A stretch of DNA of 64,000 bases from Pseudomonadota bacterium. GTDB lineage: Bacteria > Pseudomonadota > Gammaproteobacteria > Burkholderiales > Burkholderiaceae_C. Location of the stretch: positions 544,822 through 608,821 of the forward strand of contig JAKARB010000001.1 of NCBI GenBank assembly GCA_021819435.1. The letters run 5' to 3'. The translations under genes were made by a program, and so were the position numbers. Under the pieces are notes generated by a model. That model had not been told where the DNA came from and did not search any database. It saw only the letters and a list, made by a program, of their open reading frames with translations. Below, piece after piece: positions 1 to 9,775 of the stretch; positions within the stretch are counted from its first letter, which is position 1, and every line of letters begins with the position of its first letter.

Positions 1-554
1 AGCGGATCGACCTCGGTGAGGTAGGCCAGATCGAAGCCGCCCTTTTCCAGGCAGGGGAAGTCGGTCACGACCTCCAGCCAATAGAGCATCGGGTTCACAT
101 AGAAATGGGCCTGGTAGAAGCTGCCGCCATCGCCGTCGCCTTCAGCGTGGGTGAAGCGTGCGGCCTCCGGGGCAGGCAGGCCTGGGTTCAGATCGATGCC
201 GCCCAGTGAGGTCAGGCAGAACGGTTTGCGCACCACTTCGACATGGCGAGCCGGTTCCCAAAAGCCGATCGACAAACCGATGACCGGGTTCACGCCGCAA
301 CTGCACACAGGGCTGCCCGGGTTGGCAATGTCTTCCTGGCCACCAAAGTTGGCGATGGGGATGCTGCCCAGGCTGATGGGCAGGATGCAGCTCCAGCAGA
401 TGTCTGTGACGGGGTTGGGGAACTTGCCGGTGCAGGTGGCAATGCCCGCCGCGTGGCTGTGCTGGCTGGTCATGGCCAGCCAGCAAATCAACAGGATCGC
501 CGCGATGTGATCCCACGATGGGCGCAATCTGGCGTTTGGCGTGGTCCGGGTCAT
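1..554 (-). CDS. traU: TraU, F-type conjugation protein (3' part beyond window)
   Basis: TraU is a periplasmic protein of F-type type IV secretion needed for pilus assembly and DNA transfer. The first 184 codons lie here; the rest runs off the left edge. The start at 554 overlaps the traW stop as ATGA. A signal peptide (hydrophobic residues 18-30, cut near SHA-A at 35-36) leads to GKFPNPVTDICWSC (about 43-56), the family hallmark. Several further cysteines (about 92-94 and later) fit a disulfide-rich periplasmic protein and agree with the dsbC gene in the same operon. F TraU is about 330 residues, so roughly half is seen. Identification is from motif and gene order (traW then traU). Confidence 0.93.
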   Translation of the reverse strand, partial: MTRTTPNARLRPSWDHIAAILLICWLAMTSQHSHAAGIATCTGKFPNPVTDICWSCILPISLGSIPIANFGGQEDIANPGSPVCSCGVNPVIGLSIGFWEPARHVEVVRKPFCLTSLGGIDLNPGLPAPEAARFTHAEGDGDGGSFYQAHFYVNPMLYWLEVVTDFPCLEKGGFDLAYLTEVDP

Positions 555-1201
555 GGCGTCACCTCCAACTCATCCACGCGCAGTCGCTTGCCTTCCTGAG
601 AGACCAGGGCGGGCACCTGTGCGATGCCCAGGCGCCGGGTCAGCACGCCTTGCTGGTCGTAGTAAACCGGCGTGCGCCAGGCTTTCATCAGGTCCAGATA
701 GGATCCAGCGGTCAGGATCGCCTTGACCTGGCCCCGGTAGCGCTGGATCAACTCCCGTGCACGCCTCACCTGTCGTGCATCACGGGCGTCGAAGAACAGC
801 AGGCGTCTGGACAGGGACACCACGTCCAGCGGGTTGTGGCGCGAGCCAGCGGCAAACATCAGGTGCCCCTGGGGATCCAGGATGTTGCGATCCAGCGTGA
901 AGCTGGGATCGAAGTAGTAGGTGCGCGGTTGTTGTGTGGTGCGCAGCCCTGCCACAGGCTGTGGCTGGCGCACGGCCTGAATGCCGCGCTCACGGGCTTG
1001 CTCCTGCAGTCGAGCCAGTTCACCACTGGCTTGCTCTTCTCGCAGGCGTTGCGTGATGAAGTCCAGCAGGTTGGCTTCGCTGATCGGGTAGGTCGGACCG
1101 ATGCTGCCCAGGTCCACGCCCCAAGCGCATGAGCCCACACCTGCGCATGCCATGCTCAGCAGGCAGGCCATCACCATCACATGTGGGCCCGTGGGTTTCA
1201 T
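551..1201 (-). CDS. traW: TraW, F-type pilus assembly protein
   Basis: TraW is a periplasmic protein of the F-type secretion channel that works with TrbC and TraU in pilus extension. The protein is 216 aa. The start at 1201 is chosen because it overlaps the upstream stop as ATGA; an in-frame start 21 bp further upstream is less likely. A signal peptide (about 8-25) precedes the typical TraW opening DLGSIGPTYPISEANLLD. The C-terminal third (YYFDPSFTLDRNI onward, then VPALVSQ) has the thioredoxin-like layout shared by TraW and TrbC families. No separate trbC gene is seen up to the window edge; it may lie further left. Confidence 0.9.
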   Translation of the reverse strand: MKPTGPHVMVMACLLSMACAGVGSCAWGVDLGSIGPTYPISEANLLDFITQRLREEQASGELARLQEQARERGIQAVRQPQPVAGLRTTQQPRTYYFDPSFTLDRNILDPQGHLMFAAGSRHNPLDVVSLSRRLLFFDARDARQVRRARELIQRYRGQVKAILTAGSYLDLMKAWRTPVYYDQQGVLTRRLGIAQVPALVSQEGKRLRVDELEVTP

Positions 1202-1692
1202 GGCTGACCCTGACCGTCGCAACGGATGCGTTGAGAGAGTTGGTTCAGCAGGGCGTCACGCTGCGCCAACTGGTTGGGGTGGCTGGCACTGACCATGGCC
1301 ATGAGGACAGGGTCACCGCTGCCCTGGGCAATGGCCTTGCGCAACTCCAGTGCAGTGAGGGGGCGCCCGCAGCGTTGCGCGAACGCCTGCAAATAGGCCT
1401 GGGCGCCGTCGCGGGCGGCAGGCGAGATTTGCGCCAGCAGTGCCAGGTAGTCCTCCAGTGGCACGTCGTCTGGCGTGGACGCAGGCGTGCTGGTGCTTTG
1501 AGTGACGGGGCTGCTGTGGGCGCGACTTTCGGCCAGATGTGGGGCCGGTTGCTTGATTGCAAGCTGGGCCTGAACGTGGGCTGCAGATGCCAAGCCAGCG
1601 ATCCAGATGCACAGGATCAAGCGAGGCACAGAGTGGCGCACGTCATTGCGGCCATGGCGGTGTCGCTGGAGGTGGCTTGGCAAGGCTTGCAT
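1198..1692 (-). CDS. Unrecognised exported protein of the tra operon
   Basis: I do not recognise this 164-residue protein. The start at 1692 has GAGGAG 7 nt upstream, and its stop overlaps the traW start, so it belongs to the tra operon. A hydrophobic stretch near 29-43 ending in AHVQA looks like a signal peptide. A Ser/Thr/Pro-rich linker (about 50-80) follows, then a helical domain starting DDVPLEDYLALLAQISPAARD and two cysteines (in RCGRP and RCDGQ). It sits between the TraF-type peptidase and traW. A periplasmic role in pilus assembly is inferred from position only. Confidence 0.7.
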   Translation of the reverse strand: MQALPSHLQRHRHGRNDVRHSVPRLILCIWIAGLASAAHVQAQLAIKQPAPHLAESRAHSSPVTQSTSTPASTPDDVPLEDYLALLAQISPAARDGAQAYLQAFAQRCGRPLTALELRKAIAQGSGDPVLMAMVSASHPNQLAQRDALLNQLSQRIRCDGQGQP

Positions 1693-1702
1693 GTCATGCT
1701 CC

Positions 1703-2308
1703 TCAGAACAGGGGCCGCACGAGCCCGATGACCTGCTCGGCGCGAACCAGACCGCTGCTGCGGTAGCGCGAATCAAAGCTGTCTGGGCTGCTGCCCTGGA
1801 CGTAGTAGCTGCCCGGTGGGATCACCGTGGGCTGAATGGGATCAAGCGCACGGTGGTCAAAGGTCTGAGACTTGGCATGCCCCACCGCCTCGCCGTTGAT
1901 CAACACCCTGCGGTCTTGGACAGTGACGGTGTCACCAGGCAGGCCCTTGACCATCTTGAAAAAGGGCTGGCCGCGTAGCCCCGGGTAGAGCTGCTGAGCA
2001 TCGCCAGCGAAGGCAAACAGGATGTAGTCGCCACGGTGCAAGGTGGGCGGCGCAGACTGTGTCCAGGTCACCCGATAGGCCACACGGTAAGGCAGGCTGG
2101 GCGTCCAGTTGAAGACAATGGGCAGGCGCGGGGTGGGATCCAGGAACAGCCGGACATAGGCCAGCGCCCAGATGGCGAACACGGGGAGGTAGAGGTACCA
2201 GCGGCGACGCATGTGGGCCAGTTGCTCGGAACAGGATTGCCGGGCTTGGCGATAGCGGCGCACATGCCAGGGCAAGGGCGGCGGGATGCGGACGATCTGC
2301 AAGGTCAT
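1703..2308 (-). CDS. traF: TraF/TrhF S26 family signal peptidase
   Basis: This is a membrane-bound serine peptidase of the S26 (TraF/TrhF) type, 201 aa, which in related systems processes the pilin or other secreted transfer proteins. A transmembrane segment (about 38-55) is followed by the catalytic serine box NWTPSLPYR (Ser71) and the lysine box MVKGLPGDTV (Lys121); the last box is near SFDSRYRSSGLV. The start at 2308 overlaps the trbI stop (ATGA). This is not F-plasmid TraF, which is thioredoxin-like; the name follows RP4 TraF and R27 TrhF. Presence of such a peptidase separates this cluster from F itself and points to the SXT/IncC/IncHI branch. Confidence 0.9.
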   Translation of the reverse strand: MTLQIVRIPPPLPWHVRRYRQARQSCSEQLAHMRRRWYLYLPVFAIWALAYVRLFLDPTPRLPIVFNWTPSLPYRVAYRVTWTQSAPPTLHRGDYILFAFAGDAQQLYPGLRGQPFFKMVKGLPGDTVTVQDRRVLINGEAVGHAKSQTFDHRALDPIQPTVIPPGSYYVQGSSPDSFDSRYRSSGLVRAEQVIGLVRPLF

Positions 2309-2676
2309 GGCATCCCCACTTTCTGGCGCAACTGGGCCGTCAGATCCACGGTATGGGGTGTCGGCCCCGCGACAGCGCCTTTGAGCACCACCAGGCATGC
2401 GCAGTCGCGGGGCAATTCCTCCAGCGCAATGGGCAGGCGTTGGGCGAACGTGCGTGCCATCAGCATGGCTTTTTGCCGATCGTCTTCCGAGCCCGCCTTG
2501 GTGAGCAGTTGTGTGAACTCGGCTTCCTTTTGCCGGTACACCTCGGCCACATCGACCATGCCGATGCGCAGCGCTGGGCGGACCACCGTGCGGTCATAGA
2601 GCAGCAAGGCGGCAGCGACCACGATCAGGGTGAGCAGCAGTTGCACCAGGGCAGGGATGAAATCAGGGGCTTTCAT
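2305..2676 (-). CDS. trbI: TrbI, F-type conjugation protein
   Basis: TrbI is a small inner-membrane protein of F-type systems that affects pilus outgrowth and retraction. The 123-residue product has one N-terminal transmembrane segment (about 9-26) and a periplasmic or cytoplasmic tail containing GMVDVAEVYRQKEAEF, which resembles the TrbI pattern of a short beta strand followed by a helical region. It lies between traC and traF and is joined to both by ATGA overlaps. The family is weakly conserved, so gene order carries part of the call. Confidence 0.8.
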   Translation of the reverse strand: MKAPDFIPALVQLLLTLIVVAAALLLYDRTVVRPALRIGMVDVAEVYRQKEAEFTQLLTKAGSEDDRQKAMLMARTFAQRLPIALEELPRDCACLVVLKGAVAGPTPHTVDLTAQLRQKVGMP

Positions 2677-5288
2677 ACGGTGTGCCCCCGGCGCCGCAGC
2701 AGTTCGGTGATGGCGGCATCGATGCTCAGGCCTTGCGCACGCAGCTCGTCGATGGGCGCGTTGTCCTCCAGCTTGTTGGAAAACAGCAGGTGTGTGGCCG
2801 GATCCAGGATGTTGCGTGCCACGCCTTCGCCCACCGGGGAGGAGATGTACAGCTCGGAGTACACGCCCGCCTCGGTCCTCAGTGAGTTCAACAAGCGCTT
2901 CTTGGGCTCATCCATGGTCAGGCGGCCCTTGCGGTCCAGCATCTCGATGGATTCGGGCTTCTGGCGCAACAGAAACACCCAGTCCGAGCAGTTGAACGCG
3001 GCTTCCATTTGGGCCGAGCCATAGAAGTCGTCAGCGCTCTGAGTTGCCGTGCCCAAGGCCCCGCCGTATTTGCGGGCCCGGCGGGCCGCTTCTTCGATCA
3101 CAGCGGCCTTGACGGGGTCATCGGCCCCGATGTCGCCCAGTTGCTGCTTGAGCTCATCAATGAACAGCACCTTGCGCCGGTTGCGGCTGAGGTACATCTC
3201 GCCGGTGATCTGGTGCAGCAGCAGGATGTTGACGACGGCGTGCAGGTCGGGGCGGCGCTTGAGTTCCTCGTTTTCGATGACGATGAAGTCGTTGCTGAAA
3301 TCGACGTTGCTGGGTCCTTCGAAGAATCGCTCGTACTGGCCGCCTCGGGTGTAGGGGTTGAGCATCACGGCCAGGTCCTTGATGCGCTGATCGTTGACAA
3401 GGCCCAAGGCTTCGATGTTGCCGGTCTTGAAGGCCTCGCGCAGGGCCGTGATGGTCAGGTCGTTGCCGTGCTCGGCGAACAGCTTGAGCACCATGGCCGA
3501 GATGGCCTTGTACTGCACCTCTTCCAGCGTGTGCTGCATGGAGCACATCTTGGAGATGGCCGGCACCAGCATGTCGATGTCCTCGTGGATGTCAACGATG
3601 TTGGTGAAGGGGTTCAGGCAGATGTCCACATCGGGGCGGAACTCGATGTAGGTGCCCTTGGCCTTGCGGCACAGCTTCTCGAAGGAGCGGCCCAGGTCCA
3701 GCATCCAGACCTTGGCGTCGATGGCCCGGTAGGACCAGGCCATCTCGTTCATCAGCACCGACTTGCCCGAACCCGGTGCGCCGATGATGGCGAAGTTGTA
3801 GTTGCCCAGGTCGTTGTCGAAGATGTCCAGGGTCATCAGCTGCCCACGACGCCCGCCGAACACCAGGGCGGGTGTGCGTGTGCCGCGCCACTCGGCGATC
3901 AGGGGTGCCAGGTGGATGGCGTTGGCCATGGTCTTGCGCGACACGCGACGCATCTTGGCCAGGTCGCCATGGAAGCGTGGCGTCAAGGTCATGGGCAGGC
4001 TGGCCAGCAGCGCCTGGCGGTGCATGTACACGTCGGCATTGAGCTGAAAGCCACGGCCACGCCAGATGGCGTTGGCCGCTTCGTGGGCCGCCACCGCCTT
4101 GCGCGGTGGCGAGAAGATGGCCAACTGGTGGTACAGGCTGACCAGGCTGCCTCCGGTGTCGATGGCCTGGGCGGCAGCGGTCCAGTCCTGCAGCTTCTTG
4201 CCCACGTCCGGCATCACGTCGGCCATCTTGCTTTTGGCGTTCTGCGTGGCGCGCACATGGTTGGCGGTGACCGTGGCCTTGGTGGCATTGGGGTCGAGCA
4301 CATGCACGCCCATGGTCAGCAAGAAGGGCGCGCTGTACTGCAGGGCGGGCTGCATCAGGTCGCCGATCAGCGAGCCCATCTGCCAAAGGGCGAAGCGCTC
4401 CGGGAAGGACTTGATGGAGTAAAAGCGCGCCTCCAGTTCGTCCGATCCGGTCTCCTTCCACAGGCGCAGGCCGCTGGGGGTGGGATCCTGGATGGTGTCG
4501 AAGTCGATGATCTGGTCGCGCAGTTCGCGCCCATCGTCGTAATGCAGGTCCGGCGCGTCGGTCTGCGAGATGCGGTCAGGGTTGGTGAACAACGCGCACC
4601 AGTTGATCAGGTCAGCGGCATCACAGACACGGTTGGGCAGGGAGGCCGAGCGCAGCGTGGAGGCCATGGACTCGCGCTGGGCCATCACCTCTTCGCGCTT
4701 GGTCATGTCCTGGGCGTCACCGGGCAGGGTGACGCTGAGCATCAGGCGGAAGTCCCGGATCGTGTAGTGAAAGCCCGAGGTCAGCGAGGATTGCGCGCCT
4801 CGCAGCAGGTGGCCTACGCGTTGGCGGGCCAGGGTGTGGAAGAGGTTGTCGTTGCGGGCAGGTCTCCCCCAGTGTTTGGCCTTGTCGGCCTGGTCCTCGT
4901 CTTCCACTCGCAAGTTGGCATAGCGGCGCAACTGACCGCGCACGTGAGGTGAGGCGAACAGGTGGAACTGGATGCCCGCGCCCGTCGGGCAGTTGGCGTA
5001 CAGCGAGATCAGCACCTCGGCCATGCGTTCATCCGCGCCCGACTGCGGCATGACCTCCAGCATGAAGCCCAGGCCGTCGCGGTTGACGAAGATCTTTTCA
5101 TCGGCGAGGTAGGCGGAGTAGGGTAGCCACGCGGCGAATTGCTCTGCCGGTGTGTCAGGCGGCGCGCCCAGGCCCATGGCTTCGAACAGGCCTGGGCGTG
5201 CGGGCCTGCGCACAGTACGGGCCGCGTCCATGGATACGCTGGCTGCTGTCGTGACCGTTGAGGTGGCTGTGGCTGAGGGGGTGGGCAT
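2673..5288 (-). CDS. traC: TraC, VirB4-family secretion ATPase
   Basis: TraC is the cytoplasmic ATPase that powers pilus assembly; it is the VirB4 homologue of F-type systems. The 871-residue length is normal. The N-terminal half (about 40-450) is the TraC/VirB4 domain. The P-loop GAPGSGKS is at about 500-507, and a Walker B stretch VLFIDELKQQ is near 711-720. The start at 5288 follows AAAGG by 7 nt, 22 bp after the traV stop. The opening 30 residues are Ser/Thr/Ala-rich and probably disordered. A 647-codon open frame on the other strand (3009-4952) is a GC-driven shadow. Confidence 0.96.
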   Translation of the reverse strand: MPTPSATATSTVTTAASVSMDAARTVRRPARPGLFEAMGLGAPPDTPAEQFAAWLPYSAYLADEKIFVNRDGLGFMLEVMPQSGADERMAEVLISLYANCPTGAGIQFHLFASPHVRGQLRRYANLRVEDEDQADKAKHWGRPARNDNLFHTLARQRVGHLLRGAQSSLTSGFHYTIRDFRLMLSVTLPGDAQDMTKREEVMAQRESMASTLRSASLPNRVCDAADLINWCALFTNPDRISQTDAPDLHYDDGRELRDQIIDFDTIQDPTPSGLRLWKETGSDELEARFYSIKSFPERFALWQMGSLIGDLMQPALQYSAPFLLTMGVHVLDPNATKATVTANHVRATQNAKSKMADVMPDVGKKLQDWTAAAQAIDTGGSLVSLYHQLAIFSPPRKAVAAHEAANAIWRGRGFQLNADVYMHRQALLASLPMTLTPRFHGDLAKMRRVSRKTMANAIHLAPLIAEWRGTRTPALVFGGRRGQLMTLDIFDNDLGNYNFAIIGAPGSGKSVLMNEMAWSYRAIDAKVWMLDLGRSFEKLCRKAKGTYIEFRPDVDICLNPFTNIVDIHEDIDMLVPAISKMCSMQHTLEEVQYKAISAMVLKLFAEHGNDLTITALREAFKTGNIEALGLVNDQRIKDLAVMLNPYTRGGQYERFFEGPSNVDFSNDFIVIENEELKRRPDLHAVVNILLLHQITGEMYLSRNRRKVLFIDELKQQLGDIGADDPVKAAVIEEAARRARKYGGALGTATQSADDFYGSAQMEAAFNCSDWVFLLRQKPESIEMLDRKGRLTMDEPKKRLLNSLRTEAGVYSELYISSPVGEGVARNILDPATHLLFSNKLEDNAPIDELRAQGLSIDAAITELLRRRGHTV

Positions 5289-5309
5289 GGCGCAACCTTT
5301 GAGGGAGGT

Positions 5310-5987
5310 TCAGTTGCTGGGGTCAAGGCTGTCGGTAGGCGGCAGCAGGGGCCCTGTGTCCGAGTTGTCCGGGGTGTATGGCGACAGGCGCTGCTGGCCT
5401 GCGGGCCGAATGGGCGATGTGCTCTGTTCTGGCGTGGCGGGTTTGACGGTGGCTCCCATCGGAGGTCGTATGGGCGCATAGGCGTCACGGATCTGGCGCT
5501 GTGCGTGGTCGATCAGCCATTGACCCGCATCAATCTGGACATAGACATAGCCCTGGTCGTAGAGGTCGCGGTCGGCGTCTTCCCAGGGCTTGAACCACAG
5601 CCGCAGGATCCGGGCCGATGAGCGCAGTGGCAGCGCCAGGCTGGGGGGCTGCGCCAAGGGTAGGGCAGTGGCTTTGGCGGATGCCACCGCTGATGCCGGG
5701 CGAGGCTGTGGCGACCCGGGTGCAGGATTGGTGGCTGACTCGCCATTGGATTTGGCGGCCATGCGGCGCTTGGCCACCTGGGCGGGCAGGTTGTCCTGAA
5801 CGGCGTTGGCATAGGTGCCCGATACCGAGGTGCAAGTCACCCCGTCCGGGGCTTTGCACGCGTAATCGGAGCTGCCGCCCAGGCCGGAGAGGTTCATGCA
5901 ACCCGACAAGCTCAGCAGCAGGCAACCCAGAAGCCAGATCGGGCGTACGGAGTGGGCGCGGGCAGTGAGGTGACCAGGGGCGTTCAT
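5310..5987 (-). CDS. traV: TraV, outer-membrane lipoprotein of the transfer channel
   Basis: TraV is the lipoprotein that, with TraK and TraB, forms the outer-membrane core of the F-type channel (VirB7 role). The product is 225 aa with a start at 5987 overlapping dsbC (ATGA). A lipobox LSLSGC puts the lipidated cysteine at residue 30. The following stretch [19 protein letters not shown], with its two cysteines, is the signature of TraV. The middle and C-terminal parts are proline-rich; [20 protein letters not shown], about two thirds along, is the conserved C-terminal block. Confidence 0.92.
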   Translation of the reverse strand: MNAPGHLTARAHSVRPIWLLGCLLLSLSGCMNLSGLGGSSDYACKAPDGVTCTSVSGTYANAVQDNLPAQVAKRRMAAKSNGESATNPAPGSPQPRPASAVASAKATALPLAQPPSLALPLRSSARILRLWFKPWEDADRDLYDQGYVYVQIDAGQWLIDHAQRQIRDAYAPIRPPMGATVKPATPEQSTSPIRPAGQQRLSPYTPDNSDTGPLLPPTDSLDPSN

Positions 5988-6832
5988 GGCTGAACCTCCA
6001 GAGTGGACGGTTTCAGGCGGGCCTGGATCACCTGGTGATCGACGTAGCCTTCGGTGCGGCTGCCATCTGCCCAGATCAGGGTGGGTGTGGCTTGAACGCC
6101 AAGGCGCTGCGCCAAAGCCAGGTTGCGGGCCACGGGGTGATCGCATCGCCCTGGGGCATTGATCACGGTGGTATCGCCCTGCACCATGTAGCGCTGCCAG
6201 GCTTGAGCCCGGTCCGGGGCGCACCAGATGGCGATGGGCTTGGCCTCACCCTGAAAGGGCAGCATGAAGGTGTAGACCGTGACGTTGTCGAGCCGGGCCA
6301 ACTCCGGTTCCAGTTGCTTGCAGTAGCCGCAGCCCGGGTCGCTGAACACGGCGATCTGCCGCTGGCCGTTGCCCCGCACGGTCTTGATGGCGTCTGCCAT
6401 TGGCAGTTGGTCAAAGGCGATGGGCGCAGAGGTCGGTGCGGATGTCGGTGCTGATGTCGTTGCGGTAGGCGTAGCGGGTGCTATCGCGCCCTGCCTGGCC
6501 GCCAGGGCCATTCGTGGCCCGGTGATGTCGGTCATGGTCTGTGTGTCAAAGACATGGCCGAACACGAAGTAGCGTGGCTGGCGGGCCGACACATAGGCCA
6601 CGTTTCCGTTCATCCAGACTTCGTACAGCCCGCTGATGGGTGAAGGCAGCACCTGGGTGAAGCGCGTGCTGGGGTTGGCCTTCCTGAGTGCAGCCAGGAG
6701 GCGAGCCTCTTGCGATGGCGGGGTGCCAGCCCAGGCGGTGCCATTGACCAGCATCGTGAACAGTGCCCAGATCAGCGTCACGGCCTGGAGCCTGCCTCGC
6801 AGAGGCGGGCGCATGTCAGTAGTTGTCATCAT
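5984..6832 (-). CDS. dsbC: DsbC-like thiol:disulfide interchange protein
   Basis: This is a periplasmic thioredoxin-fold protein that isomerises or forms disulfides, probably for the cysteine-rich TraU, TraV and TraN-type proteins. The 282-residue product has a signal peptide (about 15-35), a DsbC/G N-terminal dimerisation domain, a repeated [10 protein letters not shown] linker (about 128-137) and the thioredoxin domain with active site CGYC at 168-171 and the cis-proline loop VQATPTLIW. The start is uncertain: 6832 overlaps traB by 17 bp, and an ATG at 6814 just after the traB stop is possible; neither has a clear ribosome site. SXT/R391 and R27 clusters also carry dsbC here. Confidence 0.92.
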   Translation of the reverse strand: MMTTTDMRPPLRGRLQAVTLIWALFTMLVNGTAWAGTPPSQEARLLAALRKANPSTRFTQVLPSPISGLYEVWMNGNVAYVSARQPRYFVFGHVFDTQTMTDITGPRMALAARQGAIAPATPTATTSAPTSAPTSAPIAFDQLPMADAIKTVRGNGQRQIAVFSDPGCGYCKQLEPELARLDNVTVYTFMLPFQGEAKPIAIWCAPDRAQAWQRYMVQGDTTVINAPGRCDHPVARNLALAQRLGVQATPTLIWADGSRTEGYVDHQVIQARLKPSTLEVQP

Positions 6833-8357
6833 TGGCGGCTTTCAGGTAGCGGTCTTCGGGGGCGGGCTCAGCCGAGCGCGACAGCGTGCGGGAGGGGGTG
6901 CCGCCGGTACGGGTGTAGGCGTTGGCCGACATGGGCGCGTCGATACGCACGCCCTTGGTGATCACCACATCGATCTCGCGGCTGGCATCGATTTCGATCA
7001 CCGGAAACGTGTTCTCGGCGAGCTTGATGTAGTACTGAGCCAGGCGGTCCAGGGCCTTGCCGACACCGGTGCCGATGCCTGCGCGGTAGGCGTCACTGCT
7101 GTTGCCACCGCTGCTGGCGATCGTGCCCAGAGCAGAGGTGCTGTAGGTGGTCGATGAAGTTGACAGGCCCTGGCCGATGCCACTGACCACGCCTGCCAGA
7201 AGGGCGTTGGCCAGCATCTGGCCTTGTTTGGTGACCAGTCGCCCGCGCATGCCCACCTTGCCGTCTTCGCCATAGACGCTGCCCTGGATCTTGACTTCCA
7301 GCGTGGCGCCGTCCGGGCGGACGCAGGACAGGTTCTCGGTGCGCAGGTAGGCTCGCTCCGAGCTGATGTCGCCGTAGCCTGCCGCGATCACGAAGCAGTC
7401 CCGGTATTCCCCCCGAAAGCGGTTGGGCAGGACCGAGTTGTCCGAGAGCCGGATCAGGACCGGATGCGGGTTGGACTGGGCCTGCCCGCCCGTGGGGGCA
7501 TCCAGGCCACCAAGTAAGGTGCCGCGCGTGAAGCTGACGGGCAGGAAGGTCGAAACGGTGCGGGTGTCGGCTGTTGACGGTGATCCAGGCGTGGCATTGT
7601 TTGTGGTGCTTGCCGTGGCGCCTGTTGCAGCGGCCTTGGCCGATTCCCGGTCCACCAGAGAAACGCGCGTCAACACCGGGGCATTGAAAGGCATGTCCTG
7701 CGGTGCCATGCCCGGATCACCGAGGGGCATGGCACCTGCGGGCGATGTGCCGGGCGGCAGCGGTGGGGGAATGTTGATGCTCTGCCCATGAGGATTTGCA
7801 TGGGGCAGAGCGGTGGACGCCGGAGGTGGTGGAAGGGGCAGGCTGGATGCCGGTGGCATCGTTGGGGGCGCGGGCGTGTTTGACGCTGCCGCAGCGTTGG
7901 GTGCCAAGGACATGCTGGCAGCCTGGCTGGCCGAGGTGAGTTTTTGCTCCAGTTCGGCAAAGCGCTGCATGGTGCGGGCCTCGAATGCCTGCCTGTCCTT
8001 GTTGAGCCGGTTCTGCTCATCGCGCTCGTTCTCGTATTGCGCCAGCTTGCGCCCTGCGGTGCCCACCCATTGGTCTACCGGGTTGACCTGTTGTCCCGGT
8101 GGCATCACCCCGATGTTTGTGACCGTGGCAGGCTGCGCGCTGCCGTTGTTCTTGGCGTCTGCGGTGGGCGAGCGCGTGTCGGTGAGGGCGAAGATCAGCC
8201 ACAGCAGGCCGACACCACATACCAGGATGGCGGCCAGGGTGACGTACTGGCGTTGCCGTGGAGACAGCCTTTGAAGGGCACTGCCCACGGCCCCCTTGAT
8301 GCGGTCGAGCAAGCCGGTGACGCTCCCATTGGCTGCTTGGTCGAAAGGCGTGTTCAT
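6816..8357 (-). CDS. traB: TraB, VirB10-like channel scaffold
   Basis: TraB spans both membranes and links the inner and outer parts of the secretion channel. The 513-residue protein has a short cytoplasmic N-terminus, one transmembrane segment (about 38-60), a coiled coil (about 95-135), a proline-rich region (about 145-210) and a C-terminal VirB10/TrbI-like beta-barrel domain (from about 260). The start at 8357 overlaps the traK stop (ATGA). Gene order traL-E-K-B is diagnostic of F-type systems. Confidence 0.94.
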   Translation of the reverse strand: MNTPFDQAANGSVTGLLDRIKGAVGSALQRLSPRQRQYVTLAAILVCGVGLLWLIFALTDTRSPTADAKNNGSAQPATVTNIGVMPPGQQVNPVDQWVGTAGRKLAQYENERDEQNRLNKDRQAFEARTMQRFAELEQKLTSASQAASMSLAPNAAAASNTPAPPTMPPASSLPLPPPPASTALPHANPHGQSINIPPPLPPGTSPAGAMPLGDPGMAPQDMPFNAPVLTRVSLVDRESAKAAATGATASTTNNATPGSPSTADTRTVSTFLPVSFTRGTLLGGLDAPTGGQAQSNPHPVLIRLSDNSVLPNRFRGEYRDCFVIAAGYGDISSERAYLRTENLSCVRPDGATLEVKIQGSVYGEDGKVGMRGRLVTKQGQMLANALLAGVVSGIGQGLSTSSTTYSTSALGTIASSGGNSSDAYRAGIGTGVGKALDRLAQYYIKLAENTFPVIEIDASREIDVVITKGVRIDAPMSANAYTRTGGTPSRTLSRSAEPAPEDRYLKAANDDNY

Positions 8358-9208
8358 CGCGTGGCCTCCTGCCGGATCACGAACACATTCGTGGTCTCTC
8401 CGGGTTGCAGGTTGTAGTTCTCGATGGACACGCCCATGACCTGGGCACCTTCGCGGTCAAATTCCTGCTCGGCCAGCACCATCAAGGTCGGGCTGATGTT
8501 TTGCAGCAGGTATTTCTCGCCGACCAGGCCTCGCCCTTCATAGCGACGCATCAGGGAAAATCTCGCTTCGAGCCACAGGGGGACGAGGCGGTTGACCTCC
8601 TCAACGCGCACCTCGGGAGGCACTCGGTCAGAAGCCATCGCCACTAGCAAGGCCTTCATGGCTCGGATGTGGTTGGCCGAAGTGCCCAATGACATACCCG
8701 AGGGACTTGGGTTCGCGTTGTCCAGCTTCAGCAGCCTGGCACTGGGATCCCGGATGACGATGGTGTCTGCGGGGGTGTCCGAACGATGTAGCAGCAGGGT
8801 GTAGGTCGCCTGGGCGCTGGAGACGAACAGGTTGATGGGCTTGCTGGACTTGCCCACGGGTCGGAGGTAGACCTCGCCCTTGTCCTTGTCGCATTCGAGG
8901 ACCAGTTCACCCGTGGGGTTGATGGCCGGACTGTTCTGGCTGTTGTTGGGGGGTGGGGTTCCGTTGGCGCAGTTGCTCGAATAGATGTTGCCGAACACAT
9001 CGGTGATGGGCGCGCCATCGATGCGGATGCGCGTGGGCTCCTTGATCGACACCATGGCCTCAACGGAGACGCCGTCGCGGGCTTCAACCAACTGGAGCGC
9101 CCTGACGAGGCTTGGTGCCGTTGCCATCCCAACGGCTGTCACCAGGGCCAGCAGCAGGTTTGTCAGCGAAGTGGAGGGCTGCTGGCGTCGCTTGAAATCA
9201 GCTCGCAT
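8354..9208 (-). CDS. traK: TraK, secretin-like channel protein
   Basis: TraK is a periplasmic, secretin-like protein that builds the outer-membrane core with TraV and TraB (VirB9 role). The 284-residue product carries a signal peptide in its first 38 residues and then the VEARDGVSVEAMVSIKEPTRIR block typical of TraK (about 41-62). The C-terminal domain (about 200-284) contains the conserved NLQPGETTNVFVIR. The start at 9208 is backed by AGGAGG 7-8 nt upstream, inside the end of traE, with which it overlaps by 11 bp. Confidence 0.92.
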   Translation of the reverse strand: MRADFKRRQQPSTSLTNLLLALVTAVGMATAPSLVRALQLVEARDGVSVEAMVSIKEPTRIRIDGAPITDVFGNIYSSNCANGTPPPNNSQNSPAINPTGELVLECDKDKGEVYLRPVGKSSKPINLFVSSAQATYTLLLHRSDTPADTIVIRDPSARLLKLDNANPSPSGMSLGTSANHIRAMKALLVAMASDRVPPEVRVEEVNRLVPLWLEARFSLMRRYEGRGLVGEKYLLQNISPTLMVLAEQEFDREGAQVMGVSIENYNLQPGETTNVFVIRQEATR

Positions 9209-9761
9209 TGGGAACCTCCTTGAAGGTCTTGAGGTGCATGCGTGCCCCGTTGAAACTGAACTCGATCAGGTAGGCCTTGAGGTCGTTGGCGGTTTCGAAG
9301 CCATTGACCAGGGTGCGCAGTCGGCCACGCACCACGACGCTTTGCTTGTCCTCGCTGGGCACCAACTGCTGCGGCATGAACATCGTGCTGGCGTTGATGC
9401 GCTTGAGCCGCTCGGCCTCGACCTCCTGCCGGGTCTTGAGCGGGCCGTATTGGTCGGGCTCCACATAGCCGAGCAGGATGTTTTTCTTCCAGTCGATCGA
9501 TGAGGGCGTGACGTCCAGCACCAGCCAGGCCATGAAACCACCCATCTGCTCCAGGTATTCGCCACTGGCCTTGTCTCGGCTGACCCAGAAGGTCTTGTCG
9601 ATCGTGGGTGGCACGACCACCGTGCGCACCGTGCCAATCAGGTTGAGGATGACGAGCAGTGCCACAACATGCCCCGAAGCCAGTACGCCCACCGCGAGCC
9701 CCAGGCTGCGGTTGCGGCGACGCATCTCCTTGATGTCGCTGTTGAGTCGCTCGAAGTCCAT
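9198..9761 (-). CDS. traE: TraE, inner-membrane channel protein
   Basis: TraE is the VirB8-like inner-membrane protein of F-type systems. The 187-residue length is typical. A transmembrane segment lies at about 21-45, after a charged N-terminus with RRRNR. The periplasmic domain contains FWVSRDKASGEYLEQMG and the C-terminal RTLVNGFETANDLKAYLIEF, both seen in TraE homologues. It lies 14 bp after traL. Confidence 0.94.
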   Translation of the reverse strand: MDFERLNSDIKEMRRRNRSLGLAVGVLASGHVVALLVILNLIGTVRTVVVPPTIDKTFWVSRDKASGEYLEQMGGFMAWLVLDVTPSSIDWKKNILLGYVEPDQYGPLKTRQEVEAERLKRINASTMFMPQQLVPSEDKQSVVVRGRLRTLVNGFETANDLKAYLIEFSFNGARMHLKTFKEVPNAS

Positions 9762-9775
9762 GGCGTGCTCCAGAC

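Noticed and set aside
9..516. Open frames on both strands inside traU (for example 142-516)
   Set aside because: They are shadows; the traU frame is continuous from 554 to the window edge with clear motifs.
3009..4952. 647-codon plus-strand frame opposite traC
   Set aside because: Shadow of the traC coding frame; composition is low-complexity Gly/Val/His/Gln and no domain is seen.
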